From Amphimedon queenslandica (Eukaryota; Porifera; Demospongiae; Haplosclerida; Niphatidae), in assembly GCF_000090795.2 (NCBI RefSeq), contig NW_003546448.1:1-64000 (forward strand): 64,000 nt of DNA. The letters are read 5' to 3'. Below, in pieces: positions 1 to 11,040 of the stretch. A program made the translations under genes and the position numbers. The first letter of the stretch is position 1; each line of letters starts with the position of its first letter. Under the pieces are notes generated by a model, which did not search any database, was not told where the DNA came from, and saw only the letters and a program-made list of their open reading frames with translations.

Positions 1-680
1 TTACAAGCCTTTATATATTGAAATAATGCTCATAAACGATAGTTTGAGTGCATATTTTAGTTCTACAATGGATGTCATAGCCTACTTGTTGTGTACATTT
101 CACTCAAGCCACTTTTTTAGCTTAACTCTGTTGAATTAGGCTAACATTTTTTATTGTACTGATAGGTTATTGTTTACTAGTTGTAGTGGGGCTATTATTT
201 AGAGTTTGTGTTAAGTAAAAGAGCTGTTATTTTCTAAATCTTGGTTTTTCAAGCCCCACCTTTCTAGCCAATTTTTCTTTGTAATACTTGACTTAATTGG
301 AACTTTTTCTATATGGTTTTGTAGCTTGAGAATAGGTAGTTGTAGTGGGCCTATTCTCAAAAGGAGTGTATTTTTAGTTTTGGTGCAATTGTGTTGTCAA
401 AATCATCATTTTTAGGTGACAAGAGATGGGAAAGTCATGCATTGGTAGACTGCATATACTAAAAGAAAAGGAAAGTTTCAGCAATTATAATGCATGATAA
501 ATGTCAAGTTTTATTGTATTATTGTACATAAAATCACACTTTTATTAGCAATAATAATACTTTTTATCATTGTTTTATTTTTATTCTGAATGAAAACGTA
601 ATATGACGTATTTCCGGTGAAACAAGCCTCAGAACATCCGGTCGGGCCGTGTTTCATATCCAGGGGTATATAGTATCTAT
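1..680. other. Non-coding stretch, no gene seen
   Basis: AT-rich DNA with no convincing exon on either strand. A short phrase around tagttgtagtggg occurs twice, near 178 and 338, which suggests an old local duplication. The antisense reading frame at 511-822 has no recognisable domain and overlaps the viperin fragment on the other strand, so it is not called. Confidence 0.5.
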
Positions 681-681
681 G

Positions 682-870
682 GTTAAAGAATGGTTTCAAA
701 AGTATGGTAAGTAACGATACCAAATATTGCGCCATCACTTTAATCTTATTAATAATTATAGGTAGGTATTTGGACATACTTGCTATATTGTGTGACAGCT
801 TCAACGAAGACACAAAATACACTATTGGTAGAAGGCAGGGTAATAAGAGTCACCTTAGTACATTGCAGCT
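682..870 (+). pseudogene. Viperin (RSAD2) gene fragment
   Basis: This ~190-bp segment closely matches 11758-11942 of the full viperin gene in this window. It covers the end of one exon (WFQKYG), a short intron with the same tail (attaataattatag), and the start of the next exon ([31 protein letters not shown]). Because the intron was copied too, the copy arose at the DNA level and not from mRNA. The reading frame is still open, but neither the radical-SAM cysteine exon before it nor the C-terminal exons after it are present nearby. It is best read as a relic of a tandem or segmental duplication. It could also mark a second viperin copy that was rearranged. Confidence 0.8.
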
Positions 871-1084
871 AGTACAGTCAATGAAGGTGTGCATGTTTTG
901 TAAATGCGGCTAGGCAATTTCAGTTTAAATCAGCTTAAACTTTCTACATAGCATAAGGGCATTAAATATCTGTATGAAGAAAAAAATGCTATTTAAAATC
1001 CTAGCCCTAGTTCAAACTAATTTTGATAATGATGACATTAATGTCATATGGAGTGTTTGAGTTCTTTTAAGAGAGCCATTTAGT

Positions 1085-2585
1085 TCATTCCAGCTCTACT
1101 TGCCAACTTGTTTTCTGTGTGACGACCATGAGTAATATAGTCTCCCTTAGTGTAGTACCACTCATACTACAAGTATAAAGACCACTGTCAGCCACTTTAG
1201 CTGATTTTATTTTGAAGATACTCTGTACAGCTGGACTAGTAGAAGGGCCGCCATGTTGAGTCCTGAATTTAATGTTTTCATAATTGGCAATGATAACATT
1301 AGATGGTATCAAGCCACTCCAAGTAATTTTATAATTAATTGGTAGGTATCCAGTGAAAAGACATGATAGTGTGGCATCATTCCCTTCTTCTATGATCACA
1401 GTATTAGCTGGTGTTGATACACTACCTATTGTGTCATAGGAAAAAGAAATAATATCATTCAATATTAGCAACCATTTGTTATAAAAGGGTATGGATGAAT
1501 AGGCACTATAGTCACATTAGCAAGTACTAGCTGTACATCTATGGCAAATTTTCAAGCCAACTTACTATAAATTATCAAATTGATGGTTTTTGAATTTGTG
1601 TTGGGTTCTATAGTACCCCATGCTGATTCACCCATTGCTAGATAAGAGGCAGAGCAAGTATAGTTCCCAGCATTAGCAGCACTGATACTTGATAACATCA
1701 ATATACTGGTCCTAGTGGTATCTGCTACTTTAATCACTCCATTATTAACTCCAGGGCCAGTCCAAGTCCAATTAAAGGTTCCATTATTAACAACTGTGCA
1801 GGATAAGTTAAGAGATGACTGTACTGTATCAAGCTGCAGTGTTTCATTAGGAGACTTGAATATAATTGGAACAGCAGAAAAAGGAATAGGTTCTATAGAA
1901 ATAAGGAGTCATCATGCATGAGCATAATATGCACATTAATGTAGTTACCTTTGTCTGAAAAGAGTCTGATTTCACTAATTGAAGTTTTTGTTGCAAGATC
2001 TGATGAAGAGAGAGAAAACCTCAAATCAAAGAAATATATGCCCTCAATAAGTGGCTTTGAATTGAGTATGATCATCGAAAGCATCCTAGTACCATTATCA
2101 GACTGGGATACTTTATAATTATTAATGAAGGTCAAGTGAGTAGGATCAACATGAGGATCTGAAGTAAACACTTTTAGACTAGACACTCCACACAATCCAT
2201 ATCCTAAGGATGCATTACTGTAGTAGTATACATCAATGCGAGTCAAGAAATCATTTATAGGTACAGGCCGTGTAAACCCTGAGAGAAATTTAATCCGAAA
2301 AGGCCTTTTCCATTCTACAAAGTGATCAGAATTAAAGGCCAATCCTTCATTAGTTACACCATCATGCAGCTTGCAGCCATCACTAATTATGCTTTCATAG
2401 CCACAAAAAATATAAGGATCCTTGACTTTAACTGTTGAAGGAGTACTCACTTGGGAGCCTGCTATTTCTACTATAAAACAAACAGCTCATATTAGCTATG
2501 ATATTCATGATTAAAATTATTATTTACTTTCAAAAGTTTGTAATGAAGATTCTATGAGGAATGACAATAGTAACAATTTGGTCAT
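1085..2585 (-). CDS. Secreted Ig-domain protein, two Ig domains
   Basis: Four exons (2585-2528, 2470-1949, 1892-1566, 1425-1085) join in phase to about 415 aa. The first exon encodes a signal peptide (MTKLLLLSFLIESS). The second, about residues 20-193, is an N-terminal domain with several cysteines (IFCGYES, GYGLCGVS) that I do not recognise. The last two exons each hold one Ig domain with the usual Cys pair: NLSCTV with NYTCSAS, then TLSCLF with LYTCSMS, the second keeping the DSGLYTC signature. No transmembrane segment follows; the frame stops 11 residues after the last Ig strand, so the product looks secreted unless a further exon lies at lower coordinates. A role in adhesion or recognition is inferred only from the domains. 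Confidence 0.75.
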
Positions 2586-2606
2586 TGCTGCCTATAAAAA
2601 AATAGA

Positions 2607-2638
<32 letters not shown>

Positions 2639-4424
2639 AATAATATTAATAATATTAATGCAGGATGTTTCTCACCATCTCCTTCAGAGGCTGTCAGTCA
2701 CACTCTGGTTGCAAAGATGTAATTATAATGTAATTATAATAATAATAATTATTATTAATTTGTTTATTACTGTAACAATGGGATATGGCCAATAAGATTA
2801 GTTGTTGATGTTGTTATTAGCTACTTATTTGAATGTCTAGTGGTGTTGTATCAGTTATTGTGATTTTTAAAAGATAACTTGTTCCTCTCTCTGTAATCTG
2901 TGACACTGGTGTTTTAATGCTGAATCATTTTCTACCTGTCCTGCCCTCTGTGGACAGGATGATTTAACTTTAAATTTCTCCCATCTCTCTTTTGTCTTGT
3001 GTTCAAGTTCTACTTTTTGTTTGTGTTTCTTTTCTTCATTTCCCTTTTTGTGATATGGGTTTCTCCCATTTTTACCACTCTAGCATAATGCCATTATCTT
3101 ATAAGTTGACAGATTGGCTTAGTTAATGGGTGCATCTTGTGCCAATACAATGAATGCACCCATATGCATCATCCCCCTAACGACACCCCTGGTGTCCTTC
3201 ATCAAACTTCAGTTAGCACTGTCTTTCATCACATTATTGCAATACTGCAGCAACATTCTGCAACACGGTTATACAGGAGTCACTGACTTTGCATGAAATA
3301 CCCTATGCTGTGACCAAATGAGGAGAGCTTGACTTGTATATTGCAATCAATATTGAATTTGTAATAAAATCTCTCCAGGGAAAATGAAAAGAGCACACTT
3401 ATAACAGTCAGGCAGGTCTGCCTCTTGCAGTTTACTGAACTGCGAGAGGCAGACCACTTAACATCAGTCTTAATCAGTCTAATTGATGACTTTGCTGACA
3501 AGAAATAATAAGCATAGGCATTATAGCAATGCTATGCTATAACACAATTCAGACCTATAATACTACTACCGCTATACTACTAGTTGGCTACACTATTATA
3601 CTACTACTACTACCAATGATAACTAATAAATGTAATAATACTGAAATTCACACAATTACAATAATAATGAGAACAAGCAAAAGCCTATACTAAACAAAGT
3701 AGGCGGCATGGAAAATTTCCAAAGATGAAATTAAACACCCAAACGTTTGATTGACTTGCATTTCTAATTTTCTATAATTATTCATAATGCTTAAATATCG
3801 TGAAATTTAAACTCGACATAGCATGGATTCAAATTAATGACTGAACTGCACCTATGTACCATACTTGGTAGGACTATGACATGTTTGGTGAAATAAGTAA
3901 TAAAGTAAGATCATTATGACATTTTAACTCATTAGCACTGGCATTCGTTACGACATTCAACTGATTAGCACTGTCTTTCATCACACATTGCATCAACTTC
4001 TGCAAGTAATTATTGCATTACGGTATTCACCCACACTCATGATTTGGATGGCAAGATACAGTGTAGCTACATAGGGAAACATGAAACAAGAGGCCTTCGT
4101 GGCTTCTAGAGCTTGCCTGAGTGATAATAAATGGTGCATGAAGAATAAAGCCAAGAATGCCTTCAGGTAGTAAGCCTATATAAACCTTGACGCCGGTATA
4201 ATAGCATGCAATCTTTTGAACTGATAAGCCATAAGAGAAGCTCTTACTCAGTCTTAAATCTACTGCTTGACATCACTGATTGCAAAAGAAGGATAAAGGC
4301 TGAAACTCACTGTACATGAGAAGTCACTTGTTATGCCGCAGGCCAGCGGTCACATGAAATTCATGATTTCCATGAAAATTTCAAATACAAATGTGCAGGT
4401 CGCTATCATGAGTGTGTTGCTGTA
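2586..4424. other. Non-coding stretch with simple repeats
   Basis: No gene seen. There is an (aaat)n/(aat)n patch at 2606-2662, and a phrase containing agcactgtctttcatcaca occurs at about 3214 and 3969, so part of the stretch is old repeat. Short frames (for example 3280-3501 minus) show no domain. Confidence 0.5.
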
Positions 4425-4707
4425 TTAAGGCCTTTTCACACTGGCAGAAGTAATGCGCATTAATCGTCTTCACACTAGAGTGGTTTCAAATTGATGCGCA
4501 TCAATGCGCATCAGTCTCACTTCACCTCCAGAGGTGGATTTATGTGAAGTGATGCGCTTCGATCAACGTAAACCAACGGCAACAATTACAAGAACACAAA
4601 TGATACATAATTCAGCTGCTAGTGTGAACAAGATCAATGTGCATTATTTTAGCTGCATCAACAAAGCGCATAAAAACTGTGCCAGTGCCACGGTGAAAAG
4701 GCCTTTA
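4425..4707. mobile_element. MITE-like inverted-repeat element, ~280 bp
   Basis: The ends are imperfect inverted repeats: taaggccttttcacactggc at 4426 and its near reverse complement (gccacggtgaaaaggcctttA) at the right end. The interior has short palindromic words such as gatgcgcatc and no coding capacity. Size, terminal inverted repeats and flanking TTA/TAA suggest a non-autonomous DNA transposon. The family was not determined. Confidence 0.55.
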
Positions 4708-5515
4708 CTCACCGGGTACATGATGATGATACTGGGCAGCTGAACCACAAAGGAAATGTGATGGGAAAAGAGAAGATCAGAAGACTGTAGAGAGCCTGAA
4801 TCTACTAACTGACAGTGTCTTTGCAGAAGCAAGGCCCTCAAGGTGTGAACATTTCAGATCCCGTTTGCAGGTTGCTTGCTCGTAATCACGTGACCATTGT
4901 TAACAGGCTAGCCATAGATAAAGGGCTAACTTGGCTAGCTAGCTCGCGTAGCCAGCCCCTCCCTAAAAATACAGTCCCAAAAATGCAATGAAGTTCTTAA
5001 TACAAAAATTAGCTAGTGCTACAGCAAGGTTAAAAGTTAAATGCAATGGTCCAGAAAAATTTGTCTCAAAGTAGCTGATTTGCTTTTCAGTCAAGCCCTG
5101 TAAATCAGCAGCTGGCTACATTATGTCTGAATTTAAGTCAAAAAAGTCAAAATATGAAACTTGGTTGCGGCAACCTTTCAACCTTGCTGTAGCACTAGCT
5201 AATTTTTGTATTAAAAACTTCATTGCATTTTTTGGAACTAGTGATGTAAAACCTTGGAGTTTTCAGCTACAAACCTTTAGCCCCACCCCCTTATTAAGTT
5301 GCAGGAAGTATGTTTAGCTGATTATCTCTGTAGTTGTTCAACCAAACTTAGTACTTTTTATAACAAGTAATTGTGCATGCCTACCTACTGATGTCAGACA
5401 ACTACAGGATAAGACTGCTCAAGTACTTGAAAAAATATTTAATGCCACGTATGGGGAGCCAAAAGGGACAAAAAGCCAAAATTTGAAGCCTAGCCTCCTT
5501 ACTTCCAAAATTAAA
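4708..5515. other. Non-coding stretch, nothing recognised
   Basis: No exon or RNA gene is supported. The 5123-5317 frame has a Met start but no similarity that I can recognise and no splice context. Confidence 0.4.
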
Positions 5516-5907
5516 GTCATGTTTAGTAAATTGGAGTCTGATATAATAAATTGGAGTCTGATATAGTAAATTGCAAGCCTCATTTAGTAAATTTGATTCC
5601 TATTAAATAAATTAAATCTTATATCATAAATTTGAGTTTTATTAGTTAATTAGAGTCTGTATAGTAAATTGGATTCCTATATAGAAAATTGAAGTCCAAT
5701 ATAATATATTTGACTCCGATATAGTAAACTGAAGTCTGATATACTATAGGAAGTGGATATTGGTCCGGCAGCCGGACGCCTATTTCAGGGCTATTGGTCC
5801 GGCAGTCCCTATATAGTATACTGGGGCTTCGTCCCAGTGTACTAATACACGATTTTATATAGAGATATCAAGTATAAATACGACAATCAGCAACGATGAC
5901 GCAGCAG

Positions 5908-5982
5908 GGTTGCGGTGGTGTAGTGGAGAGGCTGGTCTCGATTGCACGGATGGGGTCAGCGGTTCGAATCCTGTCGGGACTA
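5908..5982 (+). other. tRNA-like (pol III) sequence inside the transposon
   Basis: It contains a perfect B-box (ggttcgaatcc at 5961) preceded by an A-box-like tagtggagagg about 35-40 bp upstream, the spacing of a tRNA or tRNA-derived SINE. The T-stem pairs poorly beyond the box and no acceptor stem closes, so this is not a working tRNA gene. It is more likely a tRNA-derived SINE head carried by the element. Confidence 0.5.
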
Positions 5983-6058
5983 TTGACTAAAACTATGCTG
6001 CAATGTTTGATTTTTTTTCTTTTTTTTAATCACTTTTTTACTTTTTTTTTTAAATAAA

Positions 6059-6400
6059 CACCCTCTCGTACATCTTAGCCTCCGGGGTCGTAGGGTTGGG
6101 ATTGGGGTTTAGTGTTTAGTTTTTAGAGCACCCTCTCGTACATCTTAGCCTCCGGGGTCGTAGGGTTGGGATTGGGGTTTAGTGTTTAGTTTTTAGAGCA
6201 CCCTCTCGTACATCTTAGCCTCCGGGGTCGTAGGGTTGGGATTGGGGTTTAGTGTTTAGTTTTTAGAGCATCCTCTCGTACATCTTAGCCTCCGGGGTTG
6301 TAGGGTTGGGATTGGGGTTTAGTGTTTAGTTTTTAGAGCACCCTCTTGTACATCTTAGCCTCCGGGATTGTAGCGTTTTGGGATTAGGGTTTCTTGATAA
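6059..6400 (+). repeat. 70-bp tandem repeat, about five copies
   Basis: The unit begins caccctctcgtacatcttag and ends with a G/T-rich half (gggttgggattggggtttag). Copies start near 6061, 6131, 6201, 6271 and 6341, exactly 70 bp apart. The first four are almost identical and the fifth is degenerate. The near identity implies recent expansion inside the transposon. Confidence 0.9.
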
Positions 6401-6728
6401 AAAGACTAAGTTCCATTTTGCACTATTGCGCATGCGCACAAGCTGTTTTACGGAGAACAATGGACTGCCAGATCAATAGCCCTGAAGTAGGCGTCCGGCT
6501 GCCGGACCAATATCTACTTCCTATACTATATTGGACTCCTATATAATAAATTAGAGTTTGATATAGTAAATTGGACTCCTATATAGCGATATAATATATT
6601 GGACTTCGAAATAGCAAATTGAAGTCCGATATAATATATTGGACTCCTATATCACAACCTGCAGAGTCTGATATAATGGAATCGAATACAATGAAGTGGA
6701 CTCTTCTATAATTAAATGGAGTCCAATA

Positions 6729-6948
6729 TACCTTAAGCCTACTATTATTTGCGTCTATTAATTTTAGCGAAATCAGCAAAAGTCATGTTTAGCGTTACTA
6801 ATTTTAGCGTTTTTAACCAAATTAACTATAAATAATAACCATTATAATGAATAATAATTATTTTGGCGTCTATTTAATTTAGCGATTTAAAGCTCTCTCG
6901 CTAATATCGCTAAATTTAGTAGACGCTAAAAATAGTAGGCTTAAGGTA
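6729..6948. mobile_element. MITE-like element, ~220 bp
   Basis: The ends are inverted repeats: taccttaagcctactatt at the left and aatagtaggcttaaggta at the right. The similarity runs inward for ~45 bp with gcgtctA/agcg words. There is no coding capacity, and it sits at the edge of the ~20-bp array. Confidence 0.7.
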
Positions 6949-7644
<696 letters not shown>

Positions 7645-7720
7645 CTACTAAATGTATGCTCTGCCTTGTTTCTATTGCTCTATATCTCTATTATTTTCTT
7701 TCTTCTTCTCTCCCTTTAAG

Positions 7721-8719
7721 ACCTGCAAGTTTATATTTAGCTTTGGATGGAGTTGTTAGAATTGATGTCTGGAGAAACTATATACTTGAAGACTCCTTAG
7801 TTGTGTGCAAAAAAGAGGATTTTTCTCCTAAGAAATTGCTTAAGGTCAGCACGTACGTTAATCATGTATCATATTGATTGGTGTTTTAAAGATGGAAAGT
7901 GCAAATTTTTTCATGTATGCTTTTTGGCCTCACACACTTTTTGCATAGGCAAGAACTAGGCACTACTTTTTTCTGTCAGTTACTCATTTATGTTATTATT
8001 TTGTCACAATGCATAGGTAAGAAAGTTTGCACTTGAACATGCAATTGATTTAGGTGGACCAAAATGAGAATTCTTTCACTTGCTTTCTGCAGAAGCTACT
8101 AAGTACTTGATTGGAGATTTTGGTAAATTTTTTTCCACCAACGCTTTGGCTGTTCAGGTATGTATCAATGACCTACACTTGTTTTAGCACATATTGTATG
8201 ACCCCTGATGAAACGTGATTTCATAGCTGATTTTCATTTTAGAATTAAGTTTTTTTGCACTAGGCCAATACTGCGGCATGTCAGTGACCCAGGGAGGCAA
8301 TGGGTTTCCGTATTTTCATCACTTGGTATATGAATATTTTGTTACTGGAGCTGTATCGTGTACTATTGATATTGATAGAGATTGTATCCCTTATGGAATT
8401 TTGAAGTACATTTTGGATAAAGTAATTAAATAATAATTAAACCTTTATTAATTTATTATTACATTTACAGCTAGATACAGCGGACTCAAAAGACGACATT
8501 CAAGCAGTGTTTCATGTTGATGAAGCCACTGAATTTTTATATGCCACTGACTCTCCTAAACCTGTATTAAATCTGGTCTTAGATGACAAGGATAACATCC
8601 AATCCATTTTTGTAGCCTATCATTGTTTTCTAAAAGTCAAATCTGAAATGGATCGGTTTATTGAGGGGCTACATGTCACTGGAGTACTTGATTTTGTTCG
8701 GAGTCACCCTCTGCATTAA
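7721..8719 (+). pseudogene. HECT-domain ubiquitin ligase relic (G2E3-like)
   Basis: Four exon-like blocks (7721-7844, 8017-8157, about 8243-8421, 8471-8719) read in order as the N-lobe half of a HECT domain: VWRNYILEDSL, then AIDLGGPK-EFFHLL, then GMSVTQGG, then FIEGLHVTGVLDFVRSHP. The third and fourth resemble the G2E3-like HECT genes common in fish and invertebrates. The conserved GGP(R/K)REFF motif carries an in-frame TGA at 8065-8067 where Arg is expected, consistent with a CGA to TGA change. The join from block 2 to block 3 is out of phase. The frame stops at 8719 before the C-lobe, so the catalytic Cys is missing. It is most likely a decayed copy. The HECT assignment rests on motif order read by eye. 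Confidence 0.6.
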
Positions 8720-8987
8720 GACACATGTTTGTTTTCATTAAAAAGAAACTGACAGCTGGTTAGGTTTTTTTGCACTTTTTTATTTTTAGTTTTTAGAGGA
8801 ATTAAAGTCATTATTTAAATTTAAATGTGGCTTAGAAGTTGACTCTCTTGAACCAGTTGCCAGCAACAAAGTTGCTCAATGTTTATAGTATATAGCATAT
8901 GGCATATATGTACATGATGACCACTGTGAGATGGGGAGTGGTTGTCAGGCTACTCCTCCTCATCACGACGTGTGTGTGTGTGTGTGT

Positions 8988-9030
<43 letters not shown>

Positions 9031-9136
9031 GTATACAAACAGTGACAGTAGTATATAGTGTTGACTGTTTCAACAACTTGTTACTTGTATTGCAGAGAAA
9101 GCCATAATAATTCCTGGTAGTTAGAATACAGTGAAT
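8720..9136. other. Intergenic, with (TG)n microsatellite
   Basis: It holds a (TG)n run at about 8970-9026 and otherwise no feature. It should contain the promoter of the following 3CxxC gene. Confidence 0.5.
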
Positions 9137-9561
<425 letters not shown>

Positions 9562-10408
9562 TTCAGCTAATTATCATACTAAAAGTTACAAAGACTTTGT
9601 TGTGTTTGAGCTAGCAAGAGTGATTTGTATCATGTCTATGTCTATTGTGTACTTTGTATTGAAATGTGTTTTTTTCATTTTGTAAACAAACTGCAAGGTC
9701 ATTGTGTTGACTTCATGGAAATAAAGTACACATTATGTAGCACAGGGAATGGGACTATCCCTCGGTCTATCCCTTCAATAATACAATAAAGATGGAATGA
9801 TGGTGCAGTGATTAGAGCCCATCACTTTGTATGCCAACACATTTACTGTGTCATACTATACTACAAGCTGGGACTTCCCCATTGATTGAATGCACCATCT
9901 CCTTAACATTGAATTGTGTACAATCATTGAATTGTGTACAATCATTGAATTGTGTACAATCATTGAATTGTGTACAATCATTGTTATTGTTCGTTCACAT
10001 TAAAATATGCACTAATATGATTTGAGGACAAAAAAACATTTATAATGCACATCACCACAATGGCATGCCATAGTAGTACTAAGAGTATATTCAATAAACA
10101 TACAATCTAGCTATAACCTTATGTCCTTATAGAGTGTGAATACCAGAAATTTTGTTATTTCTCCAATACAACATGTATAGAAGAAATGTAAGTGTGGACA
10201 TACAAATATATAAACATCGCATGTGGGTGAAATCAATTATAGGAACGAACTGTGGGCTACGCTCCCAGGTCGTTAAAAATACCATCATGTAAGCTATAAC
10301 TTTATGCTCTTATAGAGTGTGAATACCAGAAGTAATGTTATAAAATTGCTATTGTTGCTGAGTCATTGCTGACAATTCTTAGGAACTTATTCTAGAAGAC
10401 TATAGCAT
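9562..10408. other. Intergenic, local repeats, no gene
   Basis: It contains the 18-bp repeat at 9908-9982 and a diverged direct duplication around the phrase ttatagagtgtgaataccag (near 10129 and 10312). No exon is supported. Confidence 0.5.
9908..9982 (+). repeat. 18-bp tandem repeat, four copies
   Basis: The unit attgaattgtgtacaatc is repeated four times without change. Its tgtaca core is palindromic. Confidence 0.9.
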
Positions 10409-10792
10409 ATGGCTAACCGAAGACAAATCCTAAGATACAACTGTAAGCTGTGGTAGTAAAATTGTATGAAGAGTACTATCATCTTCCTATTATGTATAGT
10501 GACACCTTACCAAGGAAATAAGAGAGTATTTGGTGAATTTGACTGTCACAATTGTGACAATGCCTGGAGTAGTGCTTTCTCTTATGCTGATACATGGCAA
10601 ATGTGTGAAGTGTGCAATATGGAGATTTATCCTCATCGCCAAGTAATATCTCATATATATCAGCTAATGCTATTGCTTTGACATTTGTAGTATCCACTGC
10701 TACGTGGCAAAAATAATTCAAAAAAGCCTCATCAGTCGCATTTGTGTGGAAAATGCCAAGAGCTTGGACATAACTGTAGCAAATATAAATGA
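10409..10792 (+). CDS. 3CxxC zinc-finger protein 2 (RTP/ZAR1-type), 92 aa
   Basis: Three exons (10409-10442, 10500-10642, 10691-10792) join in phase to 92 aa. The first starts ATG (MANRRQILRYN) and ends at a gtaagc donor. The next two carry TPYQGNKRVFGEFDCHNC, WSSAFSY, MCEVC, then YPLLRG and HLCGKCQELGHNC, the full set of cysteine pairs of the zf-3CxxC domain. Introns are 57 and 48 nt. Exon sizes, phases and sequence match the gene at 9137, so the two are tandem duplicates. Family members bind zinc and act in receptor trafficking, maternal mRNA control (ZAR1) or antiviral defence (vertebrate RTP4). No role can be fixed here. An alternative start reads straight through from 10466 (MKSTIIFLLCIV). 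Confidence 0.75.
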
Positions 10793-11040
10793 TATTTGGA
10801 GCATTTGACACCACATGTAGTAGAATAATGTGCTTTGTCATCAATTGTAAACATGATTGTGTTTATAATTGTACTTTTGAGTAACACTAAACTGTTTATA
10901 CAGTAAGACAATCAATTTGAAGAATAAACTGATGAGAGCAAATATGGTAATATATAAGGAGGCGGCTACTGGCAGTGACATTTCAGGAACCACTTCTCTT
11001 TTTGTGGTTGGAGTAATAAGAGCTGCAGCCTCACTGAATT

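Larger units (their letters stand above)
5742..6530. mobile_element. Non-autonomous DNA transposon, ~790 bp, 65-bp TIRs
   Basis: The left end (5742-5808) and right end (6461-6530) are long inverted repeats of each other. They share ggaagtggatattggtccgg and gcagccggacgcctatttca with few mismatches. The termini abut actata on both sides, so the target duplication is TA-rich. Inside lie a tRNA-like box-B sequence and about five copies of a 70-bp tandem repeat, and there is no open frame. It is a MITE-like element that has captured or built internal repeats. The superfamily cannot be assigned from the sequence alone. Confidence 0.75.
5520..6735. repeat. Degenerate ~20-bp tandem array, split by an insertion
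   Basis: Variants of ttggagtctgatatagtaaa recur at 5520-5740 and again at 6531-6735. The two halves are separated by the inverted-repeat element at 5742-6530, which therefore inserted into an existing array. Confidence 0.65.

Noticed and set aside
5908-5982. Functional tRNA gene
   Set aside because: The B-box is perfect, but the acceptor and T stems do not pair, and the sequence lies inside a transposon.
6059-6400. CRISPR array or interstitial telomere
   Set aside because: The 70-bp units are contiguous with no variable spacers, and the G/T-rich half lacks a regular TTAGGG series.
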